Source of the DNA: JAABVD01 sp965204545 | Lineage (GTDB): Bacteria > Verrucomicrobiota > Verrucomicrobiia > Opitutales > UBA2995 | Length of the DNA: 64,000 bases | Direction: 5' to 3' | NCBI GenBank assembly: GCA_965204545.1 | Contig: CBDBFA010000003.1 | Span: 3,348,001 to 3,412,000, forward strand | Shown: piece by piece, positions 9,528-18,489 of the stretch | Layout: every line of letters begins with the position of its first letter | Numbering within the stretch: position 1 is the stretch's first letter | Position numbers and translations under genes: made by a program | The notes under the pieces: model-generated | Databases searched by the model: none | What the model was told of the DNA's origin: nothing | Seen by the model: the letters and a program-made list of their open reading frames with translations, nothing else

Positions 9528-12099
9528 GGGCATGCGCTACGGCGTAATCCAAACGCCCGAGAAGTACTGGCTTCGCTGGAAGGAAGCCGATTCTCCTGCG
9601 GCCGCCAGCGACACCTCGCTGCTCAAGGAACTGAGCCAGCTTTGCAGCAAAAATCGGCTACTTGAAATTGTGCACGATTTCATTGTGTTCGATGCGGGCA
9701 CCAAGAAAGTATGCCGCCACAATCAGTACTTCGGGGTGCGTGCGGCGCAAGAACGCGTGAAGAGCCGCGAAGGCGGCATCATATGGCACACCCAAGGCAG
9801 CGGGAAGAGCCTGACCATGGTCTGGTTGGCCAAGTGGATCCGCGAGCATGTCACGGACGCCCGGGTATTGCTCATCACCGACCGCACTGAGTTGGACGAA
9901 CAGATTGAGAAGGTCTTCAAAGGCGTCAACGAGGACATCCATCGGACAAGGAGCGGCGCTGATTTGGTAGGCGTGCTTAACACCAGCGACAAATGGCTGG
10001 TCGCTTCGTTGATCCACAAGTTCGGCGCGGCGGAGGAAGGCAACGTGGATAAGTTCGTCGAGGACATTCACAGCCACCTGCCCAGGAATTTCCACGCCAA
10101 GGGCGAGATTTTTGTCTTCGTAGACGAGTGTCACCGCACCCAATCCGGGAAGCTCCATGAGGCGATGAAAGAACTGCTTCCCGGGCCAATGCTGATCGGC
10201 TTCACCGGCACACCACTGCTGAAGACAGATAAAAAGAAGAGCATCGAGACCTTCGGTCCCTACATCCACACTTACAAGTACGACCAAGCAGTGGCGGACG
10301 GGGTGGTGTTGGACCTCCGTTACGAGGCCCGCCATATCGACCAGAATATTACCTCCCAGGAAAGGATCGACCGATGGTTCGACCTTAAGACCCGAGGATT
10401 GACCGACGTGGCCAAAGCCCAGCTCAAGCAGCGCTGGGGCACGATGAAGAAAGTGCTGAGTTCACAGGACAGGTTGGAGCAGATCGTCGACGATATCCTG
10501 CTCGACATGGAGACCCGGGACCGCCTGAAGAGCGGCCACGGCAACGCGATGCTTGTCTCCGACAGCATTTACTCAGCTTGCCGCTATTTCGAGATGTTTG
10601 AGAAGACTGACCTCGCTGGAAAATGTGCAATCGTTACTTCCTACAAGCCGACCGCTAAGGATATCAAGGGCGAAGAAACCGGTGAGGGGCTAACGGAGAA
10701 GCTGCTCCAGTACGACGCCTACCGAAGGATGCTGGCAGCACACTTCAACGAGCCGGAAGATAAGGCAATGCGCAAGATCGAGCGGTTTGAGAAGGAAGTA
10801 AAAAAGCGCTTCATCCACGAGCCGGGGCAGATGAAGCTCCTGATTGTCGTGGATAAACTGCTGACCGGCTTCGACGCCCCTTCCGCGACCTGTCTCTACA
10901 TCGACAAGCAGATGCAGGACCACGGTCTGTTCCAGGCCATCTGCCGGGTCAACCGTCTCGACGGGGAGGACAAGGAATACGGTTACATCATCGACTACAA
11001 GGACCTGTTCAAATCGCTCGAGAAAACGATTGAAGAATACACGGGCGAGGCCTTCAGCGGCTACGACGAGGCCGACGTACGGGGGTTGCTGAAGGACCGA
11101 CTCCGGAAGGGTAGAGAGCGGCTGGAAGAAGCGCGGGAGGCCATCAAGGCGCTGTGCGAGCCGGTTAATCTTCCACAGGATTCCGCTGCCTATCTCCGCT
11201 ATTTCTGCGCCGAAGAGAGCGGAAGCATCAAGCAACTCAAAGAGAACGAACCAAAGCGCGTAAACCTGTACAAGATGGTTGCGGCATTCCTGCGTGCCTA
11301 TGCCAACTTGGCCAATGAAATGCGCGAGGCCGGCTATTCCGACGCCGAAGCGCAGGAGATCAAGGCCGAGGTAAGCCACTACGAAAAGGTCCGTGGGGAG
11401 GTAAAGCTGGCAAGCGGCGATTACATCGACATGAAGGTGTACGAGCCGGCCATGCGGCACCTGCTCGACACCTACATCCGGGCCGAGGAAAGCGAGCAGT
11501 TATCGGGGTTCGACGACCTGACGCTCGTAGAATTGATTGTCGAGCGAGGCGAGGAAGCGATCGAAAAGTTACCCAGCGGGATTCGTAAGAACCGCGAAGC
11601 GATGGCCGAGACGATTGAGAACAACGTCCGACAGCTCATCATCGACGAATCGCCGGTCAATCCAAAATATTTCGAGAAGATGTCCCAACTTCTGGACGCA
11701 CTTATCCTCCAGCGCAAGCAGGAAGCGCTCGACTACAAGGCATACTTGGCGAGAGTCGTCGAGCTGACCAAGATGGTCGGCAGGCCAGAGACCCAGTCCT
11801 CCTATCCATCGAGCATTAATAGCGCCACCCTTAGATCGCTCTACGATAACTTAGAGGAGGTCGAGGAGTTGGCAGTGCGGGAGCCATCAGGCCATTACGG
11901 CGCCAAGCCAATTGCCAATGTCAGAGAGAAGATTACGATTTCTCTGGATCGAGCTATTCGTCGGGTAAAGAAAGCCGACTGGCGAGGTAACAAGTTCAAG
12001 GAACGAGAGGTCTTCAACGCCATCAAGGCGGAACTCGGCGAGAACGAGACTCTCGTGAATACCATATTCGACATAGTGAAGGCTCAGAGTGACTACTAA
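8955..12099 (+). pseudogene. hsdR: Type I restriction endonuclease HsdR, interrupted by a one-base frameshift
   Basis: HsdR is the motor and nuclease subunit. The family N-terminus begins at ATG 8955 and runs in one frame to about 9218 (ending 'REVYGL'). The family continues 'LRYGV', which is found only in the next frame from 9220. One extra C around 9219-9220 explains this. Restoring the frame gives about 1047 aa, a normal length. Beyond the shift I see the nuclease core ('KRPDLGLY', 'LGVLELKRS'), Walker A 'TQGSGKS', the DECH box 'VDECHR', 'FTGTPL' and late helicase motifs ('LLTGFDAP', 'QAICRVNR'), so the 3' part is intact. Either the gene is recently broken or the base is a sequencing error. 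A spacing-poor ribosome binding site (GAGG at 8941-8944) precedes the start. Confidence 0.88.
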
Positions 12100-12823
12100 G
12101 ACAAAAGGCCGGCGCATAGATTTAGGAGGAATACCGGTGGAGGTCGTCAGAAAGAACATAAAGAACCTCCACGTGGGGGTATACCCGCCGGCGGGACGGG
12201 TGCGGGTGGCTGCACCGCTACGCCTTGATGACGATGCCATAAGGATGGCTGTAATTTCGCGTTTGGGATGGATTCGGAAGAAGCGGGCAGAATTCGAGCA
12301 GCAGGACCGCCAATCCCAGCGAGAGTTTGTCACTGGAGAGAGTCATTACTTCAAGGGCAGACGCTACCGCCTTAACGTGATTGAGTGCGATGGCCGCCCG
12401 GCAGTTCATTTGCTGAACAACAGGACACTGGGGTTACAAATTCGGCCTGGCGATAATCGCAACACCCGGGAAGCGATACTTCACCGCTGGTATCGCCGCC
12501 AACTCCGCGACCAATTGCCCCCACTTCTCGCTAAATGGGATCGTATAATCGGTGTGGCGGTCGCGGAGGTTCGCATAAAAAAGATGAAGACCCGCTGGGG
12601 TTCCTGCAACACCCAAGCCAGACGTATCTGGCTCAATCTCGAACTGGCAAAAAAGCCCAGTCTATGCTTGGAATATGTCCTCGTTCACGAAATGGTGCAT
12701 TTGATTGAACGGAGCCACAATGATCGGTTTCGGGATTTGATGGATACGTTCATGCCTCAATGGCGCATGCATCGAGACGCACTCAATCGTGCGCCGCTCG
12801 CTCACGCAGAATGGCGGTATTGA
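12089..12823 (+). CDS. YgjP-like (DUF45/M48-type) zinc metallopeptidase
   Basis: This is a predicted zinc metallopeptidase of the YgjP family, often the last gene of type I restriction operons. The C-terminal half contains the zinc motif HEMVH followed by a further histidine and acid segment ('IERSHNDRF'), plus the family block 'KTRWGSCN'. The length, 244 aa, is typical. The GTG start at 12089 overlaps the hsdR stop, which places it in the same transcript. The physiological substrate is unknown; turnover of the restriction complex is a possible but unproven role. Confidence 0.87.
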   Translation: MTTKTKGRRIDLGGIPVEVVRKNIKNLHVGVYPPAGRVRVAAPLRLDDDAIRMAVISRLGWIRKKRAEFEQQDRQSQREFVTGESHYFKGRRYRLNVIECDGRPAVHLLNNRTLGLQIRPGDNRNTREAILHRWYRRQLRDQLPPLLAKWDRIIGVAVAEVRIKKMKTRWGSCNTQARRIWLNLELAKKPSLCLEYVLVHEMVHLIERSHNDRFRDLMDTFMPQWRMHRDALNRAPLAHAEWRY

Positions 12824-13007
12824 ATGCAATTCCAGGAATCCGGATTACGAATCGGCCTGCCTTTCGAGGAGCCAGTAGCCACTTTTGGAGTTCCTTTGTT
12901 CCAGATGGATTAAAAGCAAACTCATTTAGAATATTTCGCGGCTAAATAGACCGTGAAAACCCTACTTGTGGGGTATGGATTTTCAAGAGGGAATGTTTAA
13001 CTAGGCT

Positions 13008-13057
13008 ACTTGTCGGGTACTTGCCGGGTACTTGTCGGGTACTTGCTGGGTACTTGG
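13008..13057. repeat. 11-base tandem repeat, four and a half copies
   Basis: Units of ACTTGTCGGGT are joined head to tail with single-base variants (ACTTGCCGGGT, ACTTGCTGGGT). No function is evident; the array lies about 190 bases after the metallopeptidase stop. Confidence 0.93.
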
Positions 13058-13483
13058 GTCGAAAACACATCTTTCCTTGTCTTGGCCCAAGAGGGAACTT
13101 ATAGTTTTCCCGCCCATTACCTTCCTGGATTACATGCTTCGCCTATGGACTAACCGGAATTCGGCGGGTCAGGCCACAGCCGAAGTGCCGAGAGCTTCGG
13201 CCACTCAACCCTAAGCGACTGCTTGTCGAATGGGAGTGAGGTGCCGCAGACATCCTCCCACGGGGTGTCCATCAGATTGGCTTCTTGGCAGTGACGGGCT
13301 GCGAGTTTCAAATACCTCCGGAAAACAAGAATTGACGGAAATCTGTTCTTCCACAATAGCCACAAAAGAGCGCAAAAGGCGCAAAAAGGAGAGAATGAAG
13401 AGAGAATAACCACAGAAACCACAGAGGGCACAGAGAGGGGAGAAAAGGCATGGATAAACTGGATGGAAAGGATTATTTATTAA

Positions 13484-13690
13484 ACAACGCTCCGTTAAGT
13501 CGCTTGATCTGCTTTCAGCAGAACAGGATCGCTGACGCGAACAGGATTTTTTTGATTTTTTTCCTGTTGGCACTCAGTGCCATCCTGTTGCCGTCCTGTC
13601 ACGCCGTAGCCTTTGGCGTAGGCGGAAGGCATCAAGCGAAGCGTTGTTTTTTTGAATCCGTTCCCATCCGTGTAATCCGTGGTTAGTTTC
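13484..13690. repeat. Palindromic hairpin module cluster
   Basis: At least three short hairpins follow each other: CTGCT-ttc-AGCAG (inside 'cttgat...aacaggatc'), GGCACT-c-AGTGCC (inside 'aacaggat...aacagg') and GCCTTTGGC with its flanks. Related modules recur at 17219, 19119, 30098 and, reversed, 44882-44955, with different but still complementary stems. Confidence 0.8.
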
Positions 13691-13836
13691 CCTTGGCGAT
13701 CTTGGCGAGAGCTAATCCAGAGGGAGAGGCGCGCCAATTAAGAATGAGGAATTAGGAATTTTGTGTTTTTTGTGCCTTTTGTGGCTATTTACCAAATCTG
13801 CGCTCATCCGTGCCATCCGGATGGAAGAGGCATTGG

Positions 13837-14112
13837 TTACCCCTTGACATGGGAAATGACATGGGTCTGGGATTGCTCAGTTTTTGCGATTATGCCCCTA
13901 AACCGTTTCATCAAGGCTAAAAGACCAATATGACCGGAAGAGTATTCTGAAAGCCCCAACTCAATCGCCCAAACCAACTTCTGTGCTTCTTCATCGCTAT
14001 CCAGATGCATATCCCAGCTATGCAAAGCGATCCAATCTTCAAATTCGTCAAGATCAATACTGTCTGAAAAGAGTTGTTCCAACTTCTCAATAACCTGTGC
14101 TTTTGAAATCAT
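13837..14112 (-). CDS. Small acidic protein of unknown function
   Basis: The 91-residue product is acidic and predicted all-helical. It has the segment 'DLDEFEDWIALHSWDMH' and a Leu-rich helix near the C-terminus. I do not recognise a named family; the size and composition resemble small immunity- or antitoxin-like helical proteins, but that is only an impression. Its start codon abuts an in-frame ATG of the opposite-strand gene (CATATG at 14110-14115), so the two genes are divergent. The last codons run into the repeat-rich gap. Confidence 0.6.
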   Translation of the reverse strand: MISKAQVIEKLEQLFSDSIDLDEFEDWIALHSWDMHLDSDEEAQKLVWAIELGLSEYSSGHIGLLALMKRFRGIIAKTEQSQTHVISHVKG

Positions 14113-14157
14113 ATGTTTGACCCTCCGTTAAGGATTTGTCGCATACTAGAGTCTCCA

Positions 14158-14439
14158 ATGAGGCAATTATTCAATGACAAAGTGTTACCGCGTGTAAAGA
14201 GCGGAAAATTACGTGAGAAGGTTCGCAGGTCTGGGCACCCATCCCCTCCAAAAGCGGATGAACCTTATTGCACGAAAAGCCAGGAAATCTCTTATTTGGA
14301 TCAAAACAACAGGGAAGTGGCTCGCGCCCACAGGTATCTTCGTAAGGATGGGACCATCGGTGCGAGCGGCAAGCCTGATCCTAAAAGAGTTGTTCTTGAA
14401 GGAGTTATGTATCGACTAGTGAAAAGGCGACATCGCTAG
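14158..14439 (+). CDS. Small basic protein of unknown function
   Basis: The protein is 93 aa from ATG 14158 ('MRQLFND'); an earlier ATG at 14113 would add 15 unconvincing residues and leave no room for a promoter. It is basic, with a C-terminal block 'VARAHRYLRKDGTIGASGKPDPK' in shortened form (VARAHRYL, then GKPDPKRV) that looks conserved. I recall similar unnamed bacterial proteins but cannot give a function. It is divergent from the acidic protein at 13837-14112; an acidic/basic pair is compatible with a toxin-antitoxin or immunity relation, unproven. Confidence 0.6.
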   Translation: MRQLFNDKVLPRVKSGKLREKVRRSGHPSPPKADEPYCTKSQEISYLDQNNREVARAHRYLRKDGTIGASGKPDPKRVVLEGVMYRLVKRRHR

Positions 14440-14670
14440 GGCCCCTTCCCCATCTCTGCGGTCTCGGCGTGCTTCTTGACCTGCGTAGCATTGCGAAGCA
14501 CGGTTGCGAGAGGCCATTGCACGATGCTGGATGCTGGGGGAAAGAAACCACAGAGGGCGTAGAGGGCACAGAGGGGGAGAGGAGCATCCTTTTTCAATAG
14601 GACTAGTCCTCCGTTCGCTCGGGACGAATTTGGGAGATGTCGCATTTGCTCGGTAAGTGAGAAATCCGGG
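14440..14670. repeat. Mosaic repeat gap
   Basis: The gap contains the 'cttgacctgcgtagcattgc' unit (also at 18195, 19331 and, reversed, 28485), the 'cacagaggg' unit, and at about 14626-14655 a near copy of the right end of the CATGTCTCAC element found at 41800-41830 ('atgtcgcat.tgctcggtaagtgag'). That partial end lies about 15 bases from the stop of the HIRAN gene. Confidence 0.7.
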
Positions 14671-15417
14671 TCAGGGGACCAAGGGTGTAAAATCCTCGCT
14701 GCTCATTGGTTCGTGCTTATCCCAGCAGCCGTACATCTCAATCAACGCGCGCTGCTTCATCAAGATGGTTTGAGGGTTAACCTGCACTACTTTCGCGCCG
14801 AATTTGTTAGGCGCTGCTATGATCGCCGAAAATAAATCGTTCACCAGGTAACGCGGTGTCCATCCGATCATACAGTAATCCTTCGTCTGAATTTGCAGGG
14901 CTATCCCAGTCGCAGGATTGGTCAATTCCGGAATGACGTATAGTTCTTCTCCCTTATCCAAGCAGTCAATTCTATCTTTAGCCGCTTTATGGATGTGCCG
15001 CCAGCCATGCAGGAAGAACCGGCAAGAGAAGCTTCCGGAGTCGTCTTTCTCGATCATTGGAAATACCTCGTAAGCGTCCGTTACACGTTGGCCTCCGTTG
15101 GTGGACAAAATCTCAATTGGATCGGCCTCCTCGGGTAGCTGAAGTCTGTGTAGATAGTCGGCGAAGTCAGGTCTTGCCGAATTCATAACCCGGTTTTGGA
15201 ATAGCGGGAACAATGCCGAGGACTGATAATCTTGGTTCAATTCGGGAAATTCGATTAACAGGGAAAACCCTGCCTCATTTCGTGCTCGCTCAGCGCCGCC
15301 GATGTAGCGGAAGCGGTAGGAGGAACCTTCGACATCAGCATCCAGCCGACCGATCGGAAACCACGCCCTGCTGGGCTTCTTGTCCTGCCAGGCGAGATAT
15401 AACGTTCTTGTGCTCAT
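14671..15417 (-). CDS. HIRAN-domain partner of a HipA-like kinase
   Basis: The 248-residue protein has two parts. Residues 1-120 resemble the N-terminal lobe that normally precedes HipA kinases ('RLDADVEGSSYRFRY', 'EAGFSLLIEFPEL'). The C-terminal half carries a HIRAN-like core ('LTNPATGIALQI', 'IGWTPRYLVNDL'), a small DNA-binding fold linked to repair and remodelling proteins. It follows the kinase gene with a four-base ATGA overlap, so the two are co-translated. This organisation looks like a split HipA in which the N-lobe is fused to HIRAN and may act as regulator. The assignment rests on motif reading, not a search. Confidence 0.75.
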   Translation of the reverse strand: MSTRTLYLAWQDKKPSRAWFPIGRLDADVEGSSYRFRYIGGAERARNEAGFSLLIEFPELNQDYQSSALFPLFQNRVMNSARPDFADYLHRLQLPEEADPIEILSTNGGQRVTDAYEVFPMIEKDDSGSFSCRFFLHGWRHIHKAAKDRIDCLDKGEELYVIPELTNPATGIALQIQTKDYCMIGWTPRYLVNDLFSAIIAAPNKFGAKVVQVNPQTILMKQRALIEMYGCWDKHEPMSSEDFTPLVP

Positions 15418-16334
15418 CGGTAAAGTTTCTGCAATTGTTCAAGACTATAGCACATCAGTGCAATGGCGAACTTTTTGGCTGAAAGGGACATCCAAACCCC
15501 AGGCACGCGATTTACCGAGTCATCTAAATATTTTTCGTCTAAGTTTTCAAGTTTCCTCAGCGCTGGGCGGAAAAGTTCCGGATATTCGCCCGTAGCTTGC
15601 CGTACCAACTCCAGTGGGCTAGGGCCGCGATGATCGTCCTCCGACCAGTAAATCCCACCGCGTCCTTTTTCAACATAGGCCCCTATGCCAGTTTCTGCTA
15701 GTTTCCAATCGCGTTTTGTATCCTCGAGTTCCCGACCCAACGATGAGGCGTGATCGAACGATGGCGCCACTGACATATTTTCCCCGCTCCCCTCTCGGTC
15801 CGGTCGTAGTATGCCCCAGTTCTCGTGATGGCGATCCGTGTTACCTATCACCGCGTCCAGGACCAGGTACTCAGCAAGGCGGCGCTTTGCCATCTCTGAG
15901 GCTCCAGTTTCTCTAAATTCATTGTCCATTACTTGCCAAATGTTCGTCAGGGTATGACTTGACTGATGAAACTTTTTCTTGGGATCGTAACCGTGGACAG
16001 CTCTCGCTAACATCTGATTGCCGTGGTCCAAAGCCTGACCCTCTTGGGCAAACGATTTCGACACGGATCCTTTATCGTTTTCAAAGACCGCCAATTCCAC
16101 CGTCGCATGTGGAATTTTAAGTATTGCCGAGACCTCGGAGGCAATTTTCTCCGCCCAGTGTTCTCCATTGATTCGGCGGGGGTGTTCTCCTTTGATTGGG
16201 CGGGGGTATTTGAAGAGCCAATATTCCTTTTCCTCCTTCGGATGGAGGTACCAGAATTTAGGTTTGCTCCCCATATCCTCGCGCTCTCTGGCCCATTCTT
16301 GCTTCACTTCAATGATTGGGTATTGGTCAGGCAT
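15414..16334 (-). CDS. HipA-like serine/threonine kinase (short form)
   Basis: Kinase signatures of the HipA C-terminal domain are present: the catalytic loop 'VIGNTDRHHENWG' near residues 175-187, and 'SFDHASSLG' some 30 residues later in place of the metal-binding DFD-like motif. With 306 aa it lacks the N-lobe of full HipA (about 440 aa), which is supplied by the downstream HIRAN protein. No HipB-type helix-turn-helix gene is seen. HipA kinases phosphorylate translation factors or tRNA synthetases and cause growth arrest; the target here is unknown. The gene is first in a two-gene minus-strand unit. Confidence 0.85.
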   Translation of the reverse strand: MPDQYPIIEVKQEWAREREDMGSKPKFWYLHPKEEKEYWLFKYPRPIKGEHPRRINGEHWAEKIASEVSAILKIPHATVELAVFENDKGSVSKSFAQEGQALDHGNQMLARAVHGYDPKKKFHQSSHTLTNIWQVMDNEFRETGASEMAKRRLAEYLVLDAVIGNTDRHHENWGILRPDREGSGENMSVAPSFDHASSLGRELEDTKRDWKLAETGIGAYVEKGRGGIYWSEDDHRGPSPLELVRQATGEYPELFRPALRKLENLDEKYLDDSVNRVPGVWMSLSAKKFAIALMCYSLEQLQKLYR

Positions 16335-16616
16335 GATTATTCCTACGTGTCCTCAGCTTCATGCCTTCACATTTCCGATTATCACCGGAGTTGTCGAGAA
16401 GAGGATAAACCACAGAGGGCGCAGAGGGCACAGAGAGGGAGGGAGGCGCCGAGGGCGCCGCCATGCTTTTTGGCTGAGCAAAAGGGGGAGAGGCGCCCAA
16501 GGGCGCCTATTTGGAATTTTGTGTTTTTCCTGTCACGCCGTAGACCTTCGGCGAAGGTGGATGTGCCTTTTGTGGCTATTTATCCCATATATCATGCTGA
16601 TTCGTGACCACCGTGC

Positions 16617-16642
16617 AATCGCGGTATAAACCCGCTCCTACA
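16617..16642. repeat. REP-like palindrome, single copy
   Basis: The sequence begins AATCGCGG and ends CCGCTCCTACA, matching the inverted pair at 19613-19638 and 19658-19683. This is the widespread REP type (GTAGGAGCGG...) mobilised in other bacteria by REP-associated tyrosine transposases; no such transposase gene is in this window. Confidence 0.85.
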
Positions 16643-16918
16643 GTTAAAAATGTCTGGGCCATGCCCAGAGGGATCCGGCGTGGTGGGGGACAGGAATGTC
16701 CCCCCTCCGTTATTAATCCGTGGTCATCCGTGAAATCCGTGGTTCTTTTTGAGCCTTCTGTGCATTTTGCGGTTCCCTCTTCTTCTAAGCGGTCTTCCGC
16801 CTCCAAGGATTACGGCGTGACATGTGGCGAGCTTTGCGCCTTGGCGAGAGGAAATTCCTTTCGCTTCATGCAATAACAACTTTCTCCTCCTCGTATTCTT
16901 CTCCCGCCGCATCCAAGG

Positions 16919-17015
16919 CGCAGTCCCCCTACCAATAAATTCAAGCGTGGTAGGGCAAGAGCATCCCTGCTCTGCCGTTCGTCGTTGTCAGCCAAAAAAC
17001 CATCTGAGTAGTTAC
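16919..17015 (+). mobile_element. Truncated MITE copy (right end)
   Basis: The last 97 bases of the MITE found at 23536-23812 and 36321-36598 are present, ending with the intact terminus CTGAGTAGTTAC. The left 180 bases are missing, so it is a dead relic. Confidence 0.88.
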
Positions 17016-17506
17016 CATGGATGAACAGGATGGACAGGATGTTATGGTAAATTAGAGGGCGGTCATTCCTGCCTGTCACGCCGTAGACCTTCGGCAAAGG
17101 CGGACCTGCCACGCCGGAAGGCGGGTCAGCCATTTCTTTCCATATGGCGGGTAGGAAAACCCGCCCTCCGTTAAATTCTTCTTTGAGTCTTTTGTGCTTT
17201 TTGTGGTTACTCCCTCCTGTTCGCGACAGCGATCCTCTTCCGGCGCAGCCGGACCAAGCGGAGCGTTGTTAAATAAAAAATTCGTTTCATCCGTGTAATC
17301 CGTTGTCAATTCCTCATTCCTCATTCTTAATTCGTGAGCTTTGCGAACTTGTCCCCCCCTTTTTTATCTGTGAATATCTGCGTCATCTGCGGTTTATTTT
17401 TTTTCAATCGGACGCGAAAAAACATTGCAATCAGTCGATAGGAGAAGTCTTGATTCCGCAGCCAATCTGGTCTAGGTTGGACTACTTTAAACCGATTGAA
17501 GGGCAT

Positions 17507-17788
17507 ATGACCACTAAACACCTTAAACCCCACCGTGTCTGGACTATCGCCGAGGCCAAGGCCCGACTTTCTGAGATTTTGCGCCTCGCGGAGGAAGAGG
17601 GGCCGCAGCGAATCGGCGCCCGGCGGCCTTTCGTGGTCGTGCCCGCGGCGGCGTGGGAGGAGAAAACGCAGCCCCGCAAGCCCTTTGGGCAGTGGCTCAT
17701 TGAGAACGTACCTCGCGGCGCCAATCTCGAGGTACCGGACCGGAGTTCCAATCGCCTGATTCCCTTCATTGACGAAGAAGACGAATGA
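17507..17788 (+). CDS. Phd/YefM-type antitoxin
   Basis: This 93-residue protein has the prevent-host-death fold signature: 'WTIAEAKARLSEILRLAEEEGPQ' type N-terminal block followed by 'RPFVVVPAAAWEE'. It would neutralise the PIN toxin encoded next and repress the pair's promoter. The ATG at 17507 was chosen because the family block starts about 10 residues later; the frame is open back to 17303, but that part reads as repeat sequence. Its TGA overlaps the toxin ATG by four bases. The promoter is probably in 17440-17500, not resolved. Confidence 0.9.
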   Translation: MTTKHLKPHRVWTIAEAKARLSEILRLAEEEGPQRIGARRPFVVVPAAAWEEKTQPRKPFGQWLIENVPRGANLEVPDRSSNRLIPFIDEEDE

Positions 17789-18207
17789 CCGGCTATCTTC
17801 TGGATACCAATGTAATCTCGGAGTTGACTCGGGACATTCCAGACCCCCAGGTTGTGGACTTTTTAGCCGAGCGGGACGATGTGTGGGTGTCCTCCATCCT
17901 CATCCATGAGGTGGAATACGGGGTGCGATTGCTCCCACAGGGAACCCGTCGCAATTGGCTGTCGGCCATGCAAGCGGCTATCCTTTCGGAGTACGCCCAT
18001 CGCGTACTTCCATTGGACAGGGCAGGAGCCGAATGGGCCGCCGAGTTTCGCGCCACCGCCCGGCGGGCTGGACGCGTGGTCGATATGGGCGACGCCCTGG
18101 TCGCTGGGATAGCCAAAGCCAATGCCCTTACCGTCGCCACTCGAAACCTCCCCCATTTCCGGCCCTTAAATGTCGAGGTCTTCAGTCCTTGGACATCTCC
18201 TGCGTAG
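17785..18207 (+). CDS. VapC/FitB-type PIN-domain ribonuclease toxin
   Basis: The 140-aa protein shows the PIN active-site set: D7 in 'YLLDTN', E42 in 'IHEVEYG', D100 and D103 in 'VDMGDAL', plus 'TVATRNLPHF' near the end. PIN toxins cleave tRNA, rRNA or mRNA. It is translationally coupled to the upstream Phd-type antitoxin. The stop codon TAG and the last codons coincide with the start of a dispersed repeat ('ctgcgtagccttgcgaagc'), so the native C-terminus may have been slightly altered. Confidence 0.93.
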   Translation: MTGYLLDTNVISELTRDIPDPQVVDFLAERDDVWVSSILIHEVEYGVRLLPQGTRRNWLSAMQAAILSEYAHRVLPLDRAGAEWAAEFRATARRAGRVVDMGDALVAGIAKANALTVATRNLPHFRPLNVEVFSPWTSPA

Positions 18208-18454
18208 CCTTGCGAAGCACGGTTTGTGGCCAATTAAATCGCTTCCCATCAGTGGTCATCCGTGAAATCCGTGGTTCTTTTTGAGCCTTCTGTGCATTTT
18301 GCGGTTCCTTCTTTTCTTAGCGTTCTTCCGCCTCCAAGGATTACGGCGTGACATGTGGCGAGCTTTGCGTCTTTGCGAGAGGTAATTCAAAAGAAGGTTT
18401 TGAACGGGGGAGAGGCGCGCCAATCAGGAATTGGGAATGGTCCATAAAACCATC
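18208..18454. repeat. Mosaic repeat between the two toxin-antitoxin pairs
   Basis: Repeat units in order: 'gcgaagcacggtttgtggcc', 'cagtggtcatccgtgaaatccg', 'tccgcctccaaggattacgg' and 'gagaggcgcgccaatcag'. The second and third units are nearly identical to those at 16722-16850. No gene is seen. Confidence 0.75.
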
Positions 18455-18489
18455 TTGACCGTATATCTGATGTAGATACATTTTGCCTA
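18455..18489 (+). promoter_or_regulatory. Probable mazEF promoter with dyad operator
   Basis: A -35 like TTGACC (18455-18460) and a -10 like TACATT (18477-18482) are separated by 16 bases. The inverted repeat TATCT-gatgt-AGATA (18464-18478) fills the spacer, where a bound antitoxin would block polymerase. The -10 ends only six bases before the mazE ATG, so the transcript may be nearly leaderless. Confidence 0.55.

Larger units (their letters stand above)
12824..13836. other. One-kilobase non-coding gap with repeats
   Basis: No gene is supported here. Contents in order: an 11-base tandem array (13008-13057); a minus-strand open stretch around 13150-13310 that might be a decayed coding fragment; the mosaic 'cacagaggg' repeat (about 13380-13440); a block of small palindromes (13484-13690); and a stretch of 'gaattaggaatt' type filler. 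It marks the boundary between the defence operon and the toxin-antitoxin island. Confidence 0.6.
16335..17506. repeat. Repeat-filled gap of 1.2 kb
   Basis: No gene is supported. The stretch is a patchwork: 'ggcgcc' palindromes, the 'ccgtgg/atccgtg' unit, a REP copy (16617), a GGGGGACA hairpin (16685-16704), a truncated MITE end (16919-17015), a GGCGGGT hairpin (17146-17165) and a hairpin module (17219-17268). Many units appear elsewhere in the window on both strands. Confidence 0.75.

Noticed and set aside
13150..13431. Minus-strand open frame after the metallopeptidase
   Set aside because: The stretch 'EANLMDTPWEDVCGTSLPFD' looks somewhat protein-like, but the 5' part is made of the 'cacagaggg' repeat and no family is recognised. 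At most it is a decayed fragment.
17303..17506. Longer N-terminus for the Phd-type antitoxin
   Set aside because: The extra 68 codons derive from a repeat region ('attcctcattcttaa') and do not fit the family, which starts shortly before the WTIAEAK block.
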